Source: Chitinolyticbacter meiyuanensis
GTDB taxonomy: Bacteria > Pseudomonadota > Gammaproteobacteria > Burkholderiales > Chitinibacteraceae
DNA length: 64,000 nt
Direction of reading: 5' to 3'
NCBI RefSeq assembly: GCF_008033135.1
Contig: NZ_CP041335.1
Span: forward strand, 186,001-250,000
The notes under the pieces were generated by a model that saw only the letters and a program-made list of their open reading frames with translations, was not told the origin of the DNA and did not search any database. Position numbers and translations under genes: made by a program. Positions 17,204-25,922 of this stretch are shown piece by piece (position 1 is the first letter of the stretch; every line of letters starts with the position of its first letter).

Positions 17204-17902
17204 TCACCCCTTGTTGTTCAGCAGCGCCAGAAATTCGCGCCGCAGGTTGGCGTCGCGCAGGAAGGAGCCGCGCATCACGCTGTTGATCATCTTCGATTCC
17301 ATGTCCTTCACCCCGCGCCAGTGCATGCAGAAGTGGTCGGCCTCCATCACGATGGCAAGGCCATCGGGCTGCAGCCGGTCCATCAGCGTGTCCGCCAGCT
17401 GCGATACCGCCTCTTCCTGGATCTGCGGCCGGCTCATGATCCATTCGATCAGCCGTGCGTACTTGGACAATCCAATCAGATTGGAGTGCTCGTTGGGCAT
17501 CACGCCGACCCATACCTTGCCGAGGATGGGGCACAGGTGGTGCGAGCAGGCGCTGCGCACGGTGATGGGGCCGACGATCATCAGCTCGTTCAGCCGCTCG
17601 ATATTGGGGAACTCGGTCACCGGCGGTGCCGGGCGGTAGCGACCGTGGAACACCTCGCGCACGAACATCTTGGCCACGCGCCGGGCGGTGTCCTGGGTGT
17701 TGTGATCGCTCGTGGTATCGATCACCAGGCTTTCGAGCACGCCTTGCAGCTTGGTGGCCACTTCGGCCTGCAGTGCATCGAGCTCGCCTTCCTCGATATA
17801 GCCGGCGATGTTGTCGTTGGCGTGAAAGCGCGCGCCAGCGGCGCGGATACGGGCGCGGATGCGCGCCGAGACCGATGGATCGGTCAGATCATCCTGGGAC
17901 AT
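17204..17902 (-). CDS. folE: GTP cyclohydrolase I
   Basis: This 232-residue cytosolic enzyme converts GTP to dihydroneopterin triphosphate, the first step of folate (and pterin) synthesis. The zinc-binding and catalytic block SACSHHLCPILGKVWVGV, the LIGLSKYARL stretch and the C-terminal ADHFCMHWRGVKD are all intact. The first 40 residues are a variable extension. The ATG at 17902 is the only sensible start. It forms a tight two-gene operon with the BLUF gene. Confidence 0.95.
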   Translation of the reverse strand: MSQDDLTDPSVSARIRARIRAAGARFHANDNIAGYIEEGELDALQAEVATKLQGVLESLVIDTTSDHNTQDTARRVAKMFVREVFHGRYRPAPPVTEFPNIERLNELMIVGPITVRSACSHHLCPILGKVWVGVMPNEHSNLIGLSKYARLIEWIMSRPQIQEEAVSQLADTLMDRLQPDGLAIVMEADHFCMHWRGVKDMESKMINSVMRGSFLRDANLRREFLALLNNKG

Positions 17903-18068
17903 GCTTCCGTCTCGCAGTGTTCGGGTTATCTACCCGTGTTAGCCGGTTTTGTGCTCGGCGTCACGGTGGCGACCCCATGCGCGGCAAGCCGCGCCGGCGG
18001 TCGAGGCCCGATGCTAACACCGAACACGCAGCCCGGCGCCGCGCGCGGCGATGCCGGTATTCACACCG

Positions 18069-18839
18069 TCAGCGGCGTGCAGCGTCGACCACTTGCGGCG
18101 CAGGCGAGAACTTGAGGTGGCCGATATAGGTGAGCGGCTGGTGGATACGCATCGCCGGCACATCGCCTTCGCGCATGTGCAGGATGTCGGCCGGGCTGAT
18201 CCAGGCCGGATCGGCCTCGGTCAACGGCAGGCCGGCAGCGGCGTAGGCCTGCAGCACGAACTGCGAGCAGAAGAAGCTCTGGTTGTCCGGCGTGCCGAGC
18301 TGGATGGTGGCGATGCCGCGCAGGCAGGCATCGCGGGTGATCTCGGGCAGCAGCGGCAGCTCGCACAATCGGCGCTGCAGCGAGAACGGCGCATGCAGCA
18401 CCACGCCAACATAGTTGTATGGGCGGCCGACCTGGGCCTCGGCGAAGGCACGCAACGCCGTCGCCTGCGCTTCGTCGAGCTCGGCCCGGCGGAATGCCAC
18501 CACCACGGACTCTTCCGCCATCGCATCCGCCAGCGGGCGCACCCGCACGCCGCTGCCTACCGCTTCGGCCACCAGGCCGTCGCCAATATAGAGCGCGGCA
18601 TGGCTCACCGGCGCCAGCGTGGCCAGGCGGATGCCCGCCGAGGTGATGCCATTGGTGGCCGATAGCAGGATGTCGCCGGGCGCCAGCGCTTCGGGCGCGA
18701 TCAACTGACCGCCGTTGCGCGGCGCCAGGCCCTGCTGCTGGAAGGCGACGCTGGGCAGCGGCTGGCCCTCGGCGGCGGGGCGGACGTTGGTGGCGCAGCC
18801 GGCGAGCAGCGCGATAAACAGCAGCAACAGGACTTTCAT
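18069..18839 (-). CDS. YaeF/YiiX-type permuted papain-like lipoprotein
   Basis: This 256-residue protein begins with a lipoprotein signal (LLFIALLAGCATN), so it is probably anchored in an outer or inner membrane facing the periplasm. The domain has the circularly permuted NlpC/P60-like arrangement of YiiX/YaeF: an early GDILLS, then a His in APVSHAALYIGDG and a later Cys in NQSFFCSQFVLQAY. The family is predicted to act on amide or lipid bonds. The start at 18839 is set by the lipobox. Substrate unknown. Confidence 0.78.
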   Translation of the reverse strand: MKVLLLLFIALLAGCATNVRPAAEGQPLPSVAFQQQGLAPRNGGQLIAPEALAPGDILLSATNGITSAGIRLATLAPVSHAALYIGDGLVAEAVGSGVRVRPLADAMAEESVVVAFRRAELDEAQATALRAFAEAQVGRPYNYVGVVLHAPFSLQRRLCELPLLPEITRDACLRGIATIQLGTPDNQSFFCSQFVLQAYAAAGLPLTEADPAWISPADILHMREGDVPAMRIHQPLTYIGHLKFSPAPQVVDAARR

Positions 18840-18897
18840 GGGCAAGACGGGGAAACGGACCGGCCGCAGCTTAACCCAAGCCTGGCACGGCGGCGAC

Positions 18898-19653
18898 TCA
18901 GCGCTGCAAGTAGGGCACGAGATAGCGCTCGAACCGGCCCGGCGCCCAGGCAAGCGCTGCGGCACGCTCGTAGCGCTCGGTCAAGTCGGCCGGCACGCCG
19001 GGTGGCAGCGTGCGGCTGAACACGGCATAGCGTGCCTGCACCGGCAAGGGCAGCGGCAACACCCGTGCTTGCATTCGCAGCCGGGCCGCGTAGTAACCGG
19101 GCGCATGGGCGTTGCTGAAATAAGCGGCATCAAGCCGGCGGGCGCCGAGCTTGCGCAGGTTGCCCAGCTCCGCCTCCACTTCGGGGTTGTCATCCCAGTT
19201 GAGGCCGGCGCGCTGCAGCGGTTGCGGCAACGGTACGCCGGCGATCGAGCCCAGCAGCAGGCCGTCGAGCTGGTTGAAACTGTCGATGGCGCGCAGTGGG
19301 CTGTCCGGCCGTACCGCCAGCACGGGCTGGAACCGCACGTAGGCCTTGCTAGCAAAGTGCAGCTGTTGTTGCCGTGCCGCTGTCTGCGCCAGCAACGGCA
19401 CCATCGCGTAGCTGCCGTCCTTCAGCCCGCGTTCCAGCCGTGGCGTGGAGACCGGCGGCTGCCAGACGAAGCGTACACCCATGCGCGGCGCCAGCTCCCG
19501 GTCGAAGAAATCAACCAGCGCGCCACGCACCTTGCCGCCTTCGGCCATCACATAAGGCACAACGCTGAAGCTGGCGATGGGCACGCGCGGCAGCTCGGCG
19601 GCCCTCAGGCAGGGCGGCAACAGGCACACGAAGAAGGGGATCAGCCAGCGCAT
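18898..19653 (-). CDS. Periplasmic solute-binding-like protein (SBP type 3 fold)
   Basis: This 251-residue protein with a signal peptide (about residues 1-19) resembles family 3 periplasmic solute-binding proteins. An early VPYVMAEGGKVRGALVDFFDREL segment and a later GLLLGSIAGVPLP segment match the two-lobe pattern. No permease genes lie nearby, so it may be a stand-alone binding protein of the kind common in Betaproteobacteria. The start at 19653 is set by the signal peptide; the frame is open further upstream without a better start. Confidence 0.7.
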   Translation of the reverse strand: MRWLIPFFVCLLPPCLRAAELPRVPIASFSVVPYVMAEGGKVRGALVDFFDRELAPRMGVRFVWQPPVSTPRLERGLKDGSYAMVPLLAQTAARQQQLHFASKAYVRFQPVLAVRPDSPLRAIDSFNQLDGLLLGSIAGVPLPQPLQRAGLNWDDNPEVEAELGNLRKLGARRLDAAYFSNAHAPGYYAARLRMQARVLPLPLPVQARYAVFSRTLPPGVPADLTERYERAAALAWAPGRFERYLVPYLQR

Positions 19654-19728
19654 GCGTGCCAGTGTAGCCGCAGCACCGGCCCGGACCCGCAGCGACCCGC
19701 GATCGGCGTCGCGTCGGTCCCACACCGT

Positions 19729-21498
19729 TTAGACAGCCGGCCGCCGATAGCGCAGCTGCTGCGGGTAGGGGTGGAAGTCCTCGGCGATGCCCGCCTCGAT
19801 ATTGGCCTTGGCACGCTGCCAGAACTCGGGGGTGAGCAGGTCGGCATGGTGGCGCATGAAAGCCGCACGGATATCCGGTCGCGCCAGCAGGAAAGTGGCG
19901 AACTCCTCCGGATACACCTCGTTCTTGTGGCCGGTGTACCACGCCTCGCCCGACAGCTCGTATTCCGGCGCCAATGGCGGCGGAATGCGGCGGAAGCTGC
20001 AGTCAGTCATGTATTCGATCTCGTCGTAGTCGTAGAACACGACGCGGCCGGCGCGGGTGATGCCGAAGTTCTTGAACAGCATGTCGCCGGGGAAGATGTT
20101 GGCAATCGCCAGCTCGCGCAGCGCATTGCCGTAGTCGCGGATCACCGTGTCGACCACGTCGGCCGGGGCGGTATCCAGCAGCATGTTGAGCGGCAGCATG
20201 CGCCGCTCGATGTAGAGATGGCGGATCACCACGTCGTCGCCATCTTCCTCGATCATCGACGGTGCCAGCGCTTTGAGCTCGTCGAGCACCGCCGGATCGA
20301 AGCGCGCGCGTGGCAGCGCCACGTCGGAAAACTCCAGCGAATCGGCCATGCGGCCCACCCGGTCGTGGCGCTTCACCATCAGGTATTTCTGCCGCACCGT
20401 CTCGCGCGACACATCCTTGGGCGGCGGGATCACGTCCTTGATCACCTTGAACACGAAGGGATACGACGGCAGCGTGAACACGATCATCACCATGCCCTTG
20501 ATGCCGGGCGCGAAGGCGAAGCGGTCGCTGGTGTGCTTCAGGTGGTGGAACAGCTCGCGGTAGAACATGGTCTTGCCCTGCTTGCCCAGCCCCAGCATGG
20601 TGTAGAGCTCGGCGCGCGACACATCCGGCAACATCTTCTGCAGGAAGCGCACATGGGCGGACGGCACTTCCATGTCCACCAGGAAATACGCGCGCGACAG
20701 CGAGAACAGATGGCGGATGTGGCGATGTTCGAACAGCGCGGCGTCGACATACAGCTCGCCACTGGCGTTGCGGTACAGCGCCAGCGCGAACGGCAGCTCC
20801 AGATCGCCATTGACCGCGCGGCCGATCAGGTAGGCGGTATTGCCGCGATAGAACGGCGTCGCCAGCACCTTGATATGCGCGTTGAATGCCAGCTTGGGCC
20901 AGTGGCCCAGATGCCGGTGCAGCGAGCGCAGCACCCGGCGCACGTCGCGCGCCTCGTCCTCGAATGGCAGGGTGAAGCCGAAATCGCGCAGCGTGCGCGA
21001 GATGGTCGCGGCCAGCCCGGCTTCGGCCGGGTAGTAGGTGCGGTAGGTGGCCGGTGCCTCGGCCTCGATGTATTCGGTGGAAACGGCCGGCCTGTAGAAG
21101 ATGAAATCGTTGTGGAAATACGAGCGGTGCAGGATGCGGCAGCACACCGAGTTGAAGAAGGTCTCGGCAAGCTCCGGCTGCTTGTGGTTGATCAGCAGCT
21201 TGATGTACTCGGTCTTCACCCGCGCCCAGGTGGCATCGGTGAGGCGCTGCGCGCCGAATTCGCTGATCAGCCGCTCGGTGGCCTCGAACACGCGCGCGTC
21301 GTAGAAGGCGATGCGGTCACGCACGGCAATCCGCTGCGCCTGCGCCTGGCCGGCCTCGAAATGCGCCTGCGCCGCCTGGCTCACCGCGCGGAACAGCCGG
21401 TAGTGATGATCGAAACCATCGAGTATCGCCTGTGCCAAGGCCCGGGCCTGGCCCAGTCCGGCATCGAGCGCTTCCATCAGCGGATCTTGCTGCAGCAT
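19729..21498 (-). CDS. aceK: Isocitrate dehydrogenase kinase/phosphatase
   Basis: This 589-residue bifunctional enzyme phosphorylates and dephosphorylates isocitrate dehydrogenase, which switches carbon between the TCA cycle and the glyoxylate bypass. Length and content fit AceK: the regulatory N-terminal half, then the kinase-like half with PYPFVFKVIKD (ATP site), NIFPGDMLFKNFGITR and VVFYDYDEIEYMTDC. The ATG at 21498 has AGGAAG upstream; an in-frame ATG at 21528 lacks one. No isocitrate lyase or malate synthase gene is adjacent. Confidence 0.94.
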   Translation of the reverse strand: MLQQDPLMEALDAGLGQARALAQAILDGFDHHYRLFRAVSQAAQAHFEAGQAQAQRIAVRDRIAFYDARVFEATERLISEFGAQRLTDATWARVKTEYIKLLINHKQPELAETFFNSVCCRILHRSYFHNDFIFYRPAVSTEYIEAEAPATYRTYYPAEAGLAATISRTLRDFGFTLPFEDEARDVRRVLRSLHRHLGHWPKLAFNAHIKVLATPFYRGNTAYLIGRAVNGDLELPFALALYRNASGELYVDAALFEHRHIRHLFSLSRAYFLVDMEVPSAHVRFLQKMLPDVSRAELYTMLGLGKQGKTMFYRELFHHLKHTSDRFAFAPGIKGMVMIVFTLPSYPFVFKVIKDVIPPPKDVSRETVRQKYLMVKRHDRVGRMADSLEFSDVALPRARFDPAVLDELKALAPSMIEEDGDDVVIRHLYIERRMLPLNMLLDTAPADVVDTVIRDYGNALRELAIANIFPGDMLFKNFGITRAGRVVFYDYDEIEYMTDCSFRRIPPPLAPEYELSGEAWYTGHKNEVYPEEFATFLLARPDIRAAFMRHHADLLTPEFWQRAKANIEAGIAEDFHPYPQQLRYRRPAV

Positions 21499-21682
21499 CG
21501 TCGTCTTCCTTCGCGCACGTTCCTTCACTGTAGCCGCGTGCGCACTGCTGCATGCAGTTGGCGAAAACCCCAGTCGGCGCGTTTCAAGCGCCGCCGCGGC
21601 TTGATCCGGATTGCGCAGCGCAACAAGCGTTACGAGAGATGCAACGAGGTTCGTCTAGATTCGGGGTTTGCCCGGAGCTGCC

Positions 21683-22612
21683 ATGACCGAACTCGATCCG
21701 CGCCGCGAGCTGGCGCTGTTGCTGCTGCTGACCGCGGTGATGTTCATCACCATCGTCGACTTCATGGTGCTGATGCCGCTGTCGCCGTACCTGATGCTGC
21801 AGTTCCATGTCACCCCGGCACGCTTCGGCTTCCTGGTGTCGGCCTACTCGCTGGCCGCCGTCGCCGGCGTGCCGCTGGGGCTGTTCCTTGCCGAGCACCA
21901 GGGCTGGCGCGCGCCGTTCGCCGCGCTCGCCGTGCTCAGCGCACTGGTCTGGCTGGCGGTGTGGCGCCAGGTGCCGCCAGTGCGCGGCCATCTGACCCAG
22001 TCGCCGACCGGCCTGTGGCAGGGCTACCGCGAGCTGCTGGCCGTGCCCAACCACTGGTGGGCCTGCGGCGTGACCGCGCTGACCATGCTGTCCGGCTTTT
22101 CCGTGATTCCATATATCTCGCCGACCCAGGTGGCCAACGTGGGGCTGGACCCGCACTACCTCGCCTGGATCTACCTGGTCGGCGGCGGAGCCACACTGTT
22201 CACCCGCCCAGTGATCGGCCGGCTGGCGGATCGCTATCGCCAGGCGCACGTGTTCTCGGTGCTGGTGATCCTGAGCTTCATCCCCATCGTGCTGGTCACC
22301 CAGACGCTGCAGCTGTCGTTTGCCTGGCAACTGCTGTTCACCACGCTGTTCTTCATCTTCGTCAGCGGCCGCTTCATCCCCGCCTCGGCGCTCGTCACCG
22401 GTGCCACCGAGGCCCGGCTGCGTGGCCGGCTGATGGCGTTCAACTCGGCAGTGCAGAACTTCGCCTCCGGCATTGCCGCCTTCGTGGCCGGGCTGATGAT
22501 GAGCCAGGGGCCGCGTGGCGAGCTGCTGGGCTTCGGTTGGGTGGGCCTGATGAGCTGCGTGTTCGGCCTGGTTGCCATCTGGGTGGCCTATCGGGTGAAG
22601 GCGGTGGCCTGA
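21683..22612 (+). CDS. MFS transporter with apparent internal deletion
   Basis: This 309-residue inner-membrane protein looks like a drug/sugar-type MFS permease, which usually has about 390 residues and 12 helices. The first two helices (ending SAYSLAAVAG near residue 62) run directly into VPLGLFLAEHQGWRAPF, a segment that in relatives belongs to the end of helix 5. The missing part would hold motif A and helices 3-4, about 75-80 residues. The frame is intact through the C-terminal half, where VIGRLADRY resembles the second motif A. It may be a non-functional remnant that kept its frame, or an unusual minimal carrier. Confidence 0.75.
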   Translation: MTELDPRRELALLLLLTAVMFITIVDFMVLMPLSPYLMLQFHVTPARFGFLVSAYSLAAVAGVPLGLFLAEHQGWRAPFAALAVLSALVWLAVWRQVPPVRGHLTQSPTGLWQGYRELLAVPNHWWACGVTALTMLSGFSVIPYISPTQVANVGLDPHYLAWIYLVGGGATLFTRPVIGRLADRYRQAHVFSVLVILSFIPIVLVTQTLQLSFAWQLLFTTLFFIFVSGRFIPASALVTGATEARLRGRLMAFNSAVQNFASGIAAFVAGLMMSQGPRGELLGFGWVGLMSCVFGLVAIWVAYRVKAVA

Positions 22613-22620
22613 GCCAAAGC

Positions 22621-22646
22621 AAAACGGGAGCCAAGGCTCCCGTTTT
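22621..22646. terminator. Bidirectional intrinsic terminator
   Basis: A 12-base-pair stem (AAAACGGGAGCC / GGCTCCCGTTTT, loop AA) lies between the convergent MFS gene and the small membrane protein gene, with T-rich ends on both strands. Confidence 0.88.
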
Positions 22647-22663
22647 GCTGGACCGCCGCCGCC

Positions 22664-22945
22664 TCAGGGCTGGCGCTTGGGCAGGCTCAAGGCATACGCC
22701 AGCAGGCCGGCGCAGGCTACGCCGCCGCTGATGGCCAGCCACCAGGTGCGGATCAGCATCGTGCCGGGCTCGGCGATCGCCTCTGGCATCGCCCAGAGCA
22801 ACAGCAAACCCGCCTTTTGCGCGAGCAGCGCGAGAAAGAACGTCAGCGTGGCCAGCGTGCGGGTGCGATGCCACAGCACGCCAGCCGCCACCAGCATCAG
22901 CAAGCTGGCGATCTGCGAGAGCTGGATGGCGAATTCGAACAGCAT
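22664..22945 (-). CDS. Small three-helix membrane protein, unknown
   Basis: This 93-residue hydrophobic protein has three predicted transmembrane helices and a short basic C-terminus (LPKRQP). I recognise no family. It lies 30 bases downstream of the M48 peptidase gene on the same strand, so the two are probably cotranscribed. Confidence 0.6.
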   Translation of the reverse strand: MLFEFAIQLSQIASLLMLVAAGVLWHRTRTLATLTFFLALLAQKAGLLLLWAMPEAIAEPGTMLIRTWWLAISGGVACAGLLAYALSLPKRQP

Positions 22946-22975
22946 GACGGTTCTCCCTCGATGTATGGCGACAGC

Positions 22976-23728
22976 TTACTTCTTCTCGGCCGCCAGGCGT
23001 TGCTCGATGTTCTTCGCGCGATCCGCGGAGGCCGGGTGCGAGCTCAGCATGCTGTGGTCGCCGCCATCGAGCTGCGCCAGCTTCTGGAAGGCGGTGACGA
23101 GGCCTTCGCGCTTGAGCTTGCGCTGGGTCAGCAGGTCGAACGAGTAGTTGTCGGCGTCGGTTTCCTGCGATTGCGAGAACTGCGCGTTGATCAGGCTTTC
23201 GGTGAACTCCCCCAGTTGTGAATCGGCCAGCGTGGCGGCGCGGGTACCGGACGAGGAGGCAGCATCACGCGCGGCGGAAACGGCATACGCGGTCTGCATT
23301 GCCTTCTTGGTGTGGCCGAGCGCCACATGGCCGATCTCGTGGCCGATCACGCCAGCGACTTCGTCGTCGGTCATCAGGTCCATCAGGCCGCTGTACACGC
23401 GCACGCAGCCATTGGCCATCGCCCAGGCGTTCACCTCGCTGGTGAGGTAGACCTTGTAGTTGATCGCCTGGCCGTTGATCTCGCTGCCGAGGCCCTTGGC
23501 GATCTTTTCCAGGCGCTTGGCGTACTTGTCCTTGGCGGGGGCGATCTTGGATTCACCATCGCTCTGGGCGCAGGCCTGGTCCGACAGGCTCTTTACATCG
23601 GCATCAGACAGCGTGGCGGCCTGCACCGCCTTGGAGCCGGCCTTGACCATGCCGCCCAGGTCGAAGGCGTGGATTTGGCTGAAGAAGAGACCGGCGAGCA
23701 GGGCCGGGATCAGGTGACGAGGGGACAT
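22976..23728 (-). CDS. M48-family metalloprotease (LoiP/YggG-like)
   Basis: This 250-residue exported zinc protease has a signal peptide (about residues 1-21). The HEIGH zinc motif is near residue 133 within DEVAGVIGHEIGHVALGH. The third ligand is probably in QETDADNYSFDLL, and the SSHPASADR motif typical of periplasmic M48 proteins follows near the C-terminus. The LoiP/BepA group handles outer-membrane protein quality control. E. coli LoiP is a lipoprotein; this one has no lipobox. The start at 23728 is set by the signal peptide. Confidence 0.88.
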   Translation of the reverse strand: MSPRHLIPALLAGLFFSQIHAFDLGGMVKAGSKAVQAATLSDADVKSLSDQACAQSDGESKIAPAKDKYAKRLEKIAKGLGSEINGQAINYKVYLTSEVNAWAMANGCVRVYSGLMDLMTDDEVAGVIGHEIGHVALGHTKKAMQTAYAVSAARDAASSSGTRAATLADSQLGEFTESLINAQFSQSQETDADNYSFDLLTQRKLKREGLVTAFQKLAQLDGGDHSMLSSHPASADRAKNIEQRLAAEKK

Positions 23729-23939
23729 GACGATACTCCGCGTGGACAAAGCGGCGGAGGATAGCAGGAAATTGTCAATTTCTGGTAAGCAATTACAACC
23801 TATCGTCTGCACTGCACCGCCGTCCGGCGAGGTGCATCGCGCCGCATGCGTCAGCTGCGCCGGCGTTCAATCCGCCGCTTGCCTGGCCACCGCCCGCGGC
23901 GTAGGTTGCATGCCAGTTTCCATTGATCCGGGCTGACCA

Positions 23940-24632
23940 ATGCATCTCCACCCGCTGCTGCAACACTTGGACGCCAGCTTCGCCGATCAACGCCTCAGCG
24001 ACGACGAACGCCGGGCGTTCGCCAGTGCGCTGCGCGATGCCGATCCGCCCGAGGAAGGGCTGCGCCAGCTGCGCAACGCCGCATTCGAGCGGATGCGCAC
24101 AGCGCTCACCACGCCGGAGCAGCACGCCGCGCTGAAATGGCTGGAAGGCATCGTGCGCACGCTGGATCTGGCTCGCGCGGGCGACGCCCCGGCCGAGGTC
24201 CACGCCCATTTCAGCCCGGGCAGCGCCTGCCGCGCCGCCATCGTCCAGCGCCTGCAGCAGGCACGGCTCAGCGCCGATATCTGCGTGTTCACCATCTCGG
24301 ACGACGCCATCGCCGAAGCCATCGTCACCGCGCATCGCCGGGGCGTGGCGGTACGCGTAGTCACCGATGACGACAAGGCGCTCGATGCCGGCAGCGACGT
24401 GGATTGGCTGCGCAATGCCGGGGTGCCACTGGCCTGCGATCGCAGCCCGGCCCATATGCACCACAAGTTCGCGCTGGTGGATGGCCGCTGGCTGATCAAC
24501 GGCAGCTACAACTGGACGCGCTCGGCTGCCACCACCAACGAGGAAAACCTGGTGGTCTGCAACGACGTGGGGCTGGTGGCCGAGTTCCAGCGCTGCTTCG
24601 ATGCGCTGTGGCAGCGCTGGTCTGGAACCTGA
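23940..24632 (+). CDS. Phospholipase D-like nuclease with one HKD motif
   Basis: This 230-residue protein has a C-terminal PLD-like domain (about residues 85-230). It carries one HxKxxxxD motif (HHKFALVD) followed by the typical NGSYNWTRSA segment. Single-HKD proteins such as Nuc work as dimers and cut DNA or phospholipid phosphodiesters. The N-terminal 80 residues are helical and unassigned. No signal peptide is seen, which points to a cytosolic role. The upstream region shows no strong ribosome binding site. Confidence 0.85.
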   Translation: MHLHPLLQHLDASFADQRLSDDERRAFASALRDADPPEEGLRQLRNAAFERMRTALTTPEQHAALKWLEGIVRTLDLARAGDAPAEVHAHFSPGSACRAAIVQRLQQARLSADICVFTISDDAIAEAIVTAHRRGVAVRVVTDDDKALDAGSDVDWLRNAGVPLACDRSPAHMHHKFALVDGRWLINGSYNWTRSAATTNEENLVVCNDVGLVAEFQRCFDALWQRWSGT

Positions 24633-24650
24633 GTGCAGACGGCGGGCAGC

Positions 24651-24673
24651 AAAAAGCCGGGCATGGCCCGGCT
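24651..24673 (-). terminator. Intrinsic terminator of the small gene at 24696
   Basis: On the minus strand AGCCGGGC-CAT-GCCCGGCT runs into five T, about 20 bases after the stop codon of the small minus-strand gene. Confidence 0.75.
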
Positions 24674-24695
24674 TGGTGTTTGGCAGTGGTGCCGC

Positions 24696-24911
24696 TTATT
24701 CAGCGATCAGCACCAGGCTGGCCAGATCTTCATTGGTCTTCTGGCCAGTAGGCCAGCACACGCGGGCGCGATCGCCCACGATCTTCAGCACACGGCCGTC
24801 GATGCGCTCGACACCGTCAAGGCCGGCGACGCGGTTCACGCGGGCATTGATGGCGATGTTGTCACGACGACCGAATACGAAATTCACGATGGCAGCAAAG
24901 AACGAGTACAT
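24696..24911 (-). CDS. Small protein, unknown
   Basis: This 71-residue protein starts with a short hydrophobic segment (MYSFFAAIVNFVFG) and continues with a polar domain that could form a small beta-barrel (DGRVLKIVGDRARVCWP). I recognise no family. Reality is supported by a CAGGAG ribosome binding site, an AT-rich upstream region (24912-25020) of promoter character and an intrinsic terminator right after it. Confidence 0.6.
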   Translation of the reverse strand: MYSFFAAIVNFVFGRRDNIAINARVNRVAGLDGVERIDGRVLKIVGDRARVCWPTGQKTNEDLASLVLIAE

Positions 24912-25088
24912 GATGTAGCTCCTGGGTTATGTAGTATTGCTACGTAATTTAATGTAGTTATGTTTCAATTTCAATAAGCATTTTCTGGTAACTTTGCAAC
25001 ATAACGTATCCAGGCCACGCCATCGGCATGGCTGGCGGCAAACCCGCGGCATCAGCGGGTTACAATGGCGCATCCCCAGGATCGCGCC

Positions 25089-25922
25089 ATGACCGAGAAA
25101 CACGACATCCGCCCCGGGCAGTCCATCGAGCTGCTGAAGGCACTACATATCCTCACCCGCGACGGCAAGCTCAACCAGGACAGCCGCCGCAAGCTCAAGC
25201 AGGTGTATCACCTGTTCAATTTCATCGAGCCACTGCTGGCCGAGCGCGTGGCCGACCACAGCGACATCACGCTGGTGGACCATGGCGCCGGCAAGAGCTA
25301 CCTCGGCTTCATCCTCTACGACCTGTTCTTCAAGGATCGCGCGCCACAGGGCCGCATCTATGGCATCGAAACGCGCGACGAACTGGTGCAAAGCTCGATG
25401 GCGCTGGCGCAGAAGCTGGGCTTTGCCCAGGGCATGCGCTTCTACAACCTGTCGGTCGCCGATTCGATCAGCTCGGACAAGCTGCCCGCCACCGTCGACG
25501 TGGTGACCGCGCTGCACGCCTGCAACACCGCCACCGACGATGCGATCCGCTTCGCGCTGGAAAAACAGGCGCGCCATATCGTGCTGGTGCCCTGCTGCCA
25601 GGCCGAGGTGGCCAGCGTGCTGCGGCAGAACAAGCCACGCGCGCTGAAAAGCCCGCTGGCCGAGATCTGGCGCCACCCGATCCATACCCGTGAATTCGGC
25701 AGCCAGATCACCAACGTGCTGCGCTGCCTGGAGCTGGAAGCGCACGGCTACCAGGTGACGGTGACCGAGCTGGTCGGCTGGGAGCATTCGATGAAGAACG
25801 AGCTGATCCTCGCCGAATACAAGGATCTACCGCGCGCCAAGCCCGCCGCGCGGCTGGCCGAGCTGATCGATACGCTGGGGCTGGAAAGCCTCGCCGAGCG
25901 CTTCGGCGCCTGCCCGGCATGA
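25089..25922 (+). CDS. SAM-dependent methyltransferase (Methyltransf_32-like)
   Basis: This 277-residue cytosolic protein has a Rossmann methyltransferase core. ITLVDHGAGKSYLGFILYD is motif I, IYGIETRDEL is motif II, and DVVTALHACNTATDDAI followed by HIVLVPCCQAE is typical of the family containing the eukaryotic METTL25-like and bacterial Methyltransf_32 proteins. The substrate is unknown; RNA is possible. A TACAAT -10-like element lies at 25061-25066. The stop overlaps the next gene by four bases (ATGA), so translation is probably coupled. Confidence 0.8.
   Translation: MTEKHDIRPGQSIELLKALHILTRDGKLNQDSRRKLKQVYHLFNFIEPLLAERVADHSDITLVDHGAGKSYLGFILYDLFFKDRAPQGRIYGIETRDELVQSSMALAQKLGFAQGMRFYNLSVADSISSDKLPATVDVVTALHACNTATDDAIRFALEKQARHIVLVPCCQAEVASVLRQNKPRALKSPLAEIWRHPIHTREFGSQITNVLRCLELEAHGYQVTVTELVGWEHSMKNELILAEYKDLPRAKPAARLAELIDTLGLESLAERFGACPA

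Noticed and set aside
18715..22731. A very long plus-strand open frame (over 1300 codons) across 18.7-22.7 kb
   Set aside because: It runs antisense to aceK and the solute-binding gene and out of frame with the MFS gene. Its translation is Arg/Gln/His-rich without domains, typical of antisense frames in GC-rich DNA.
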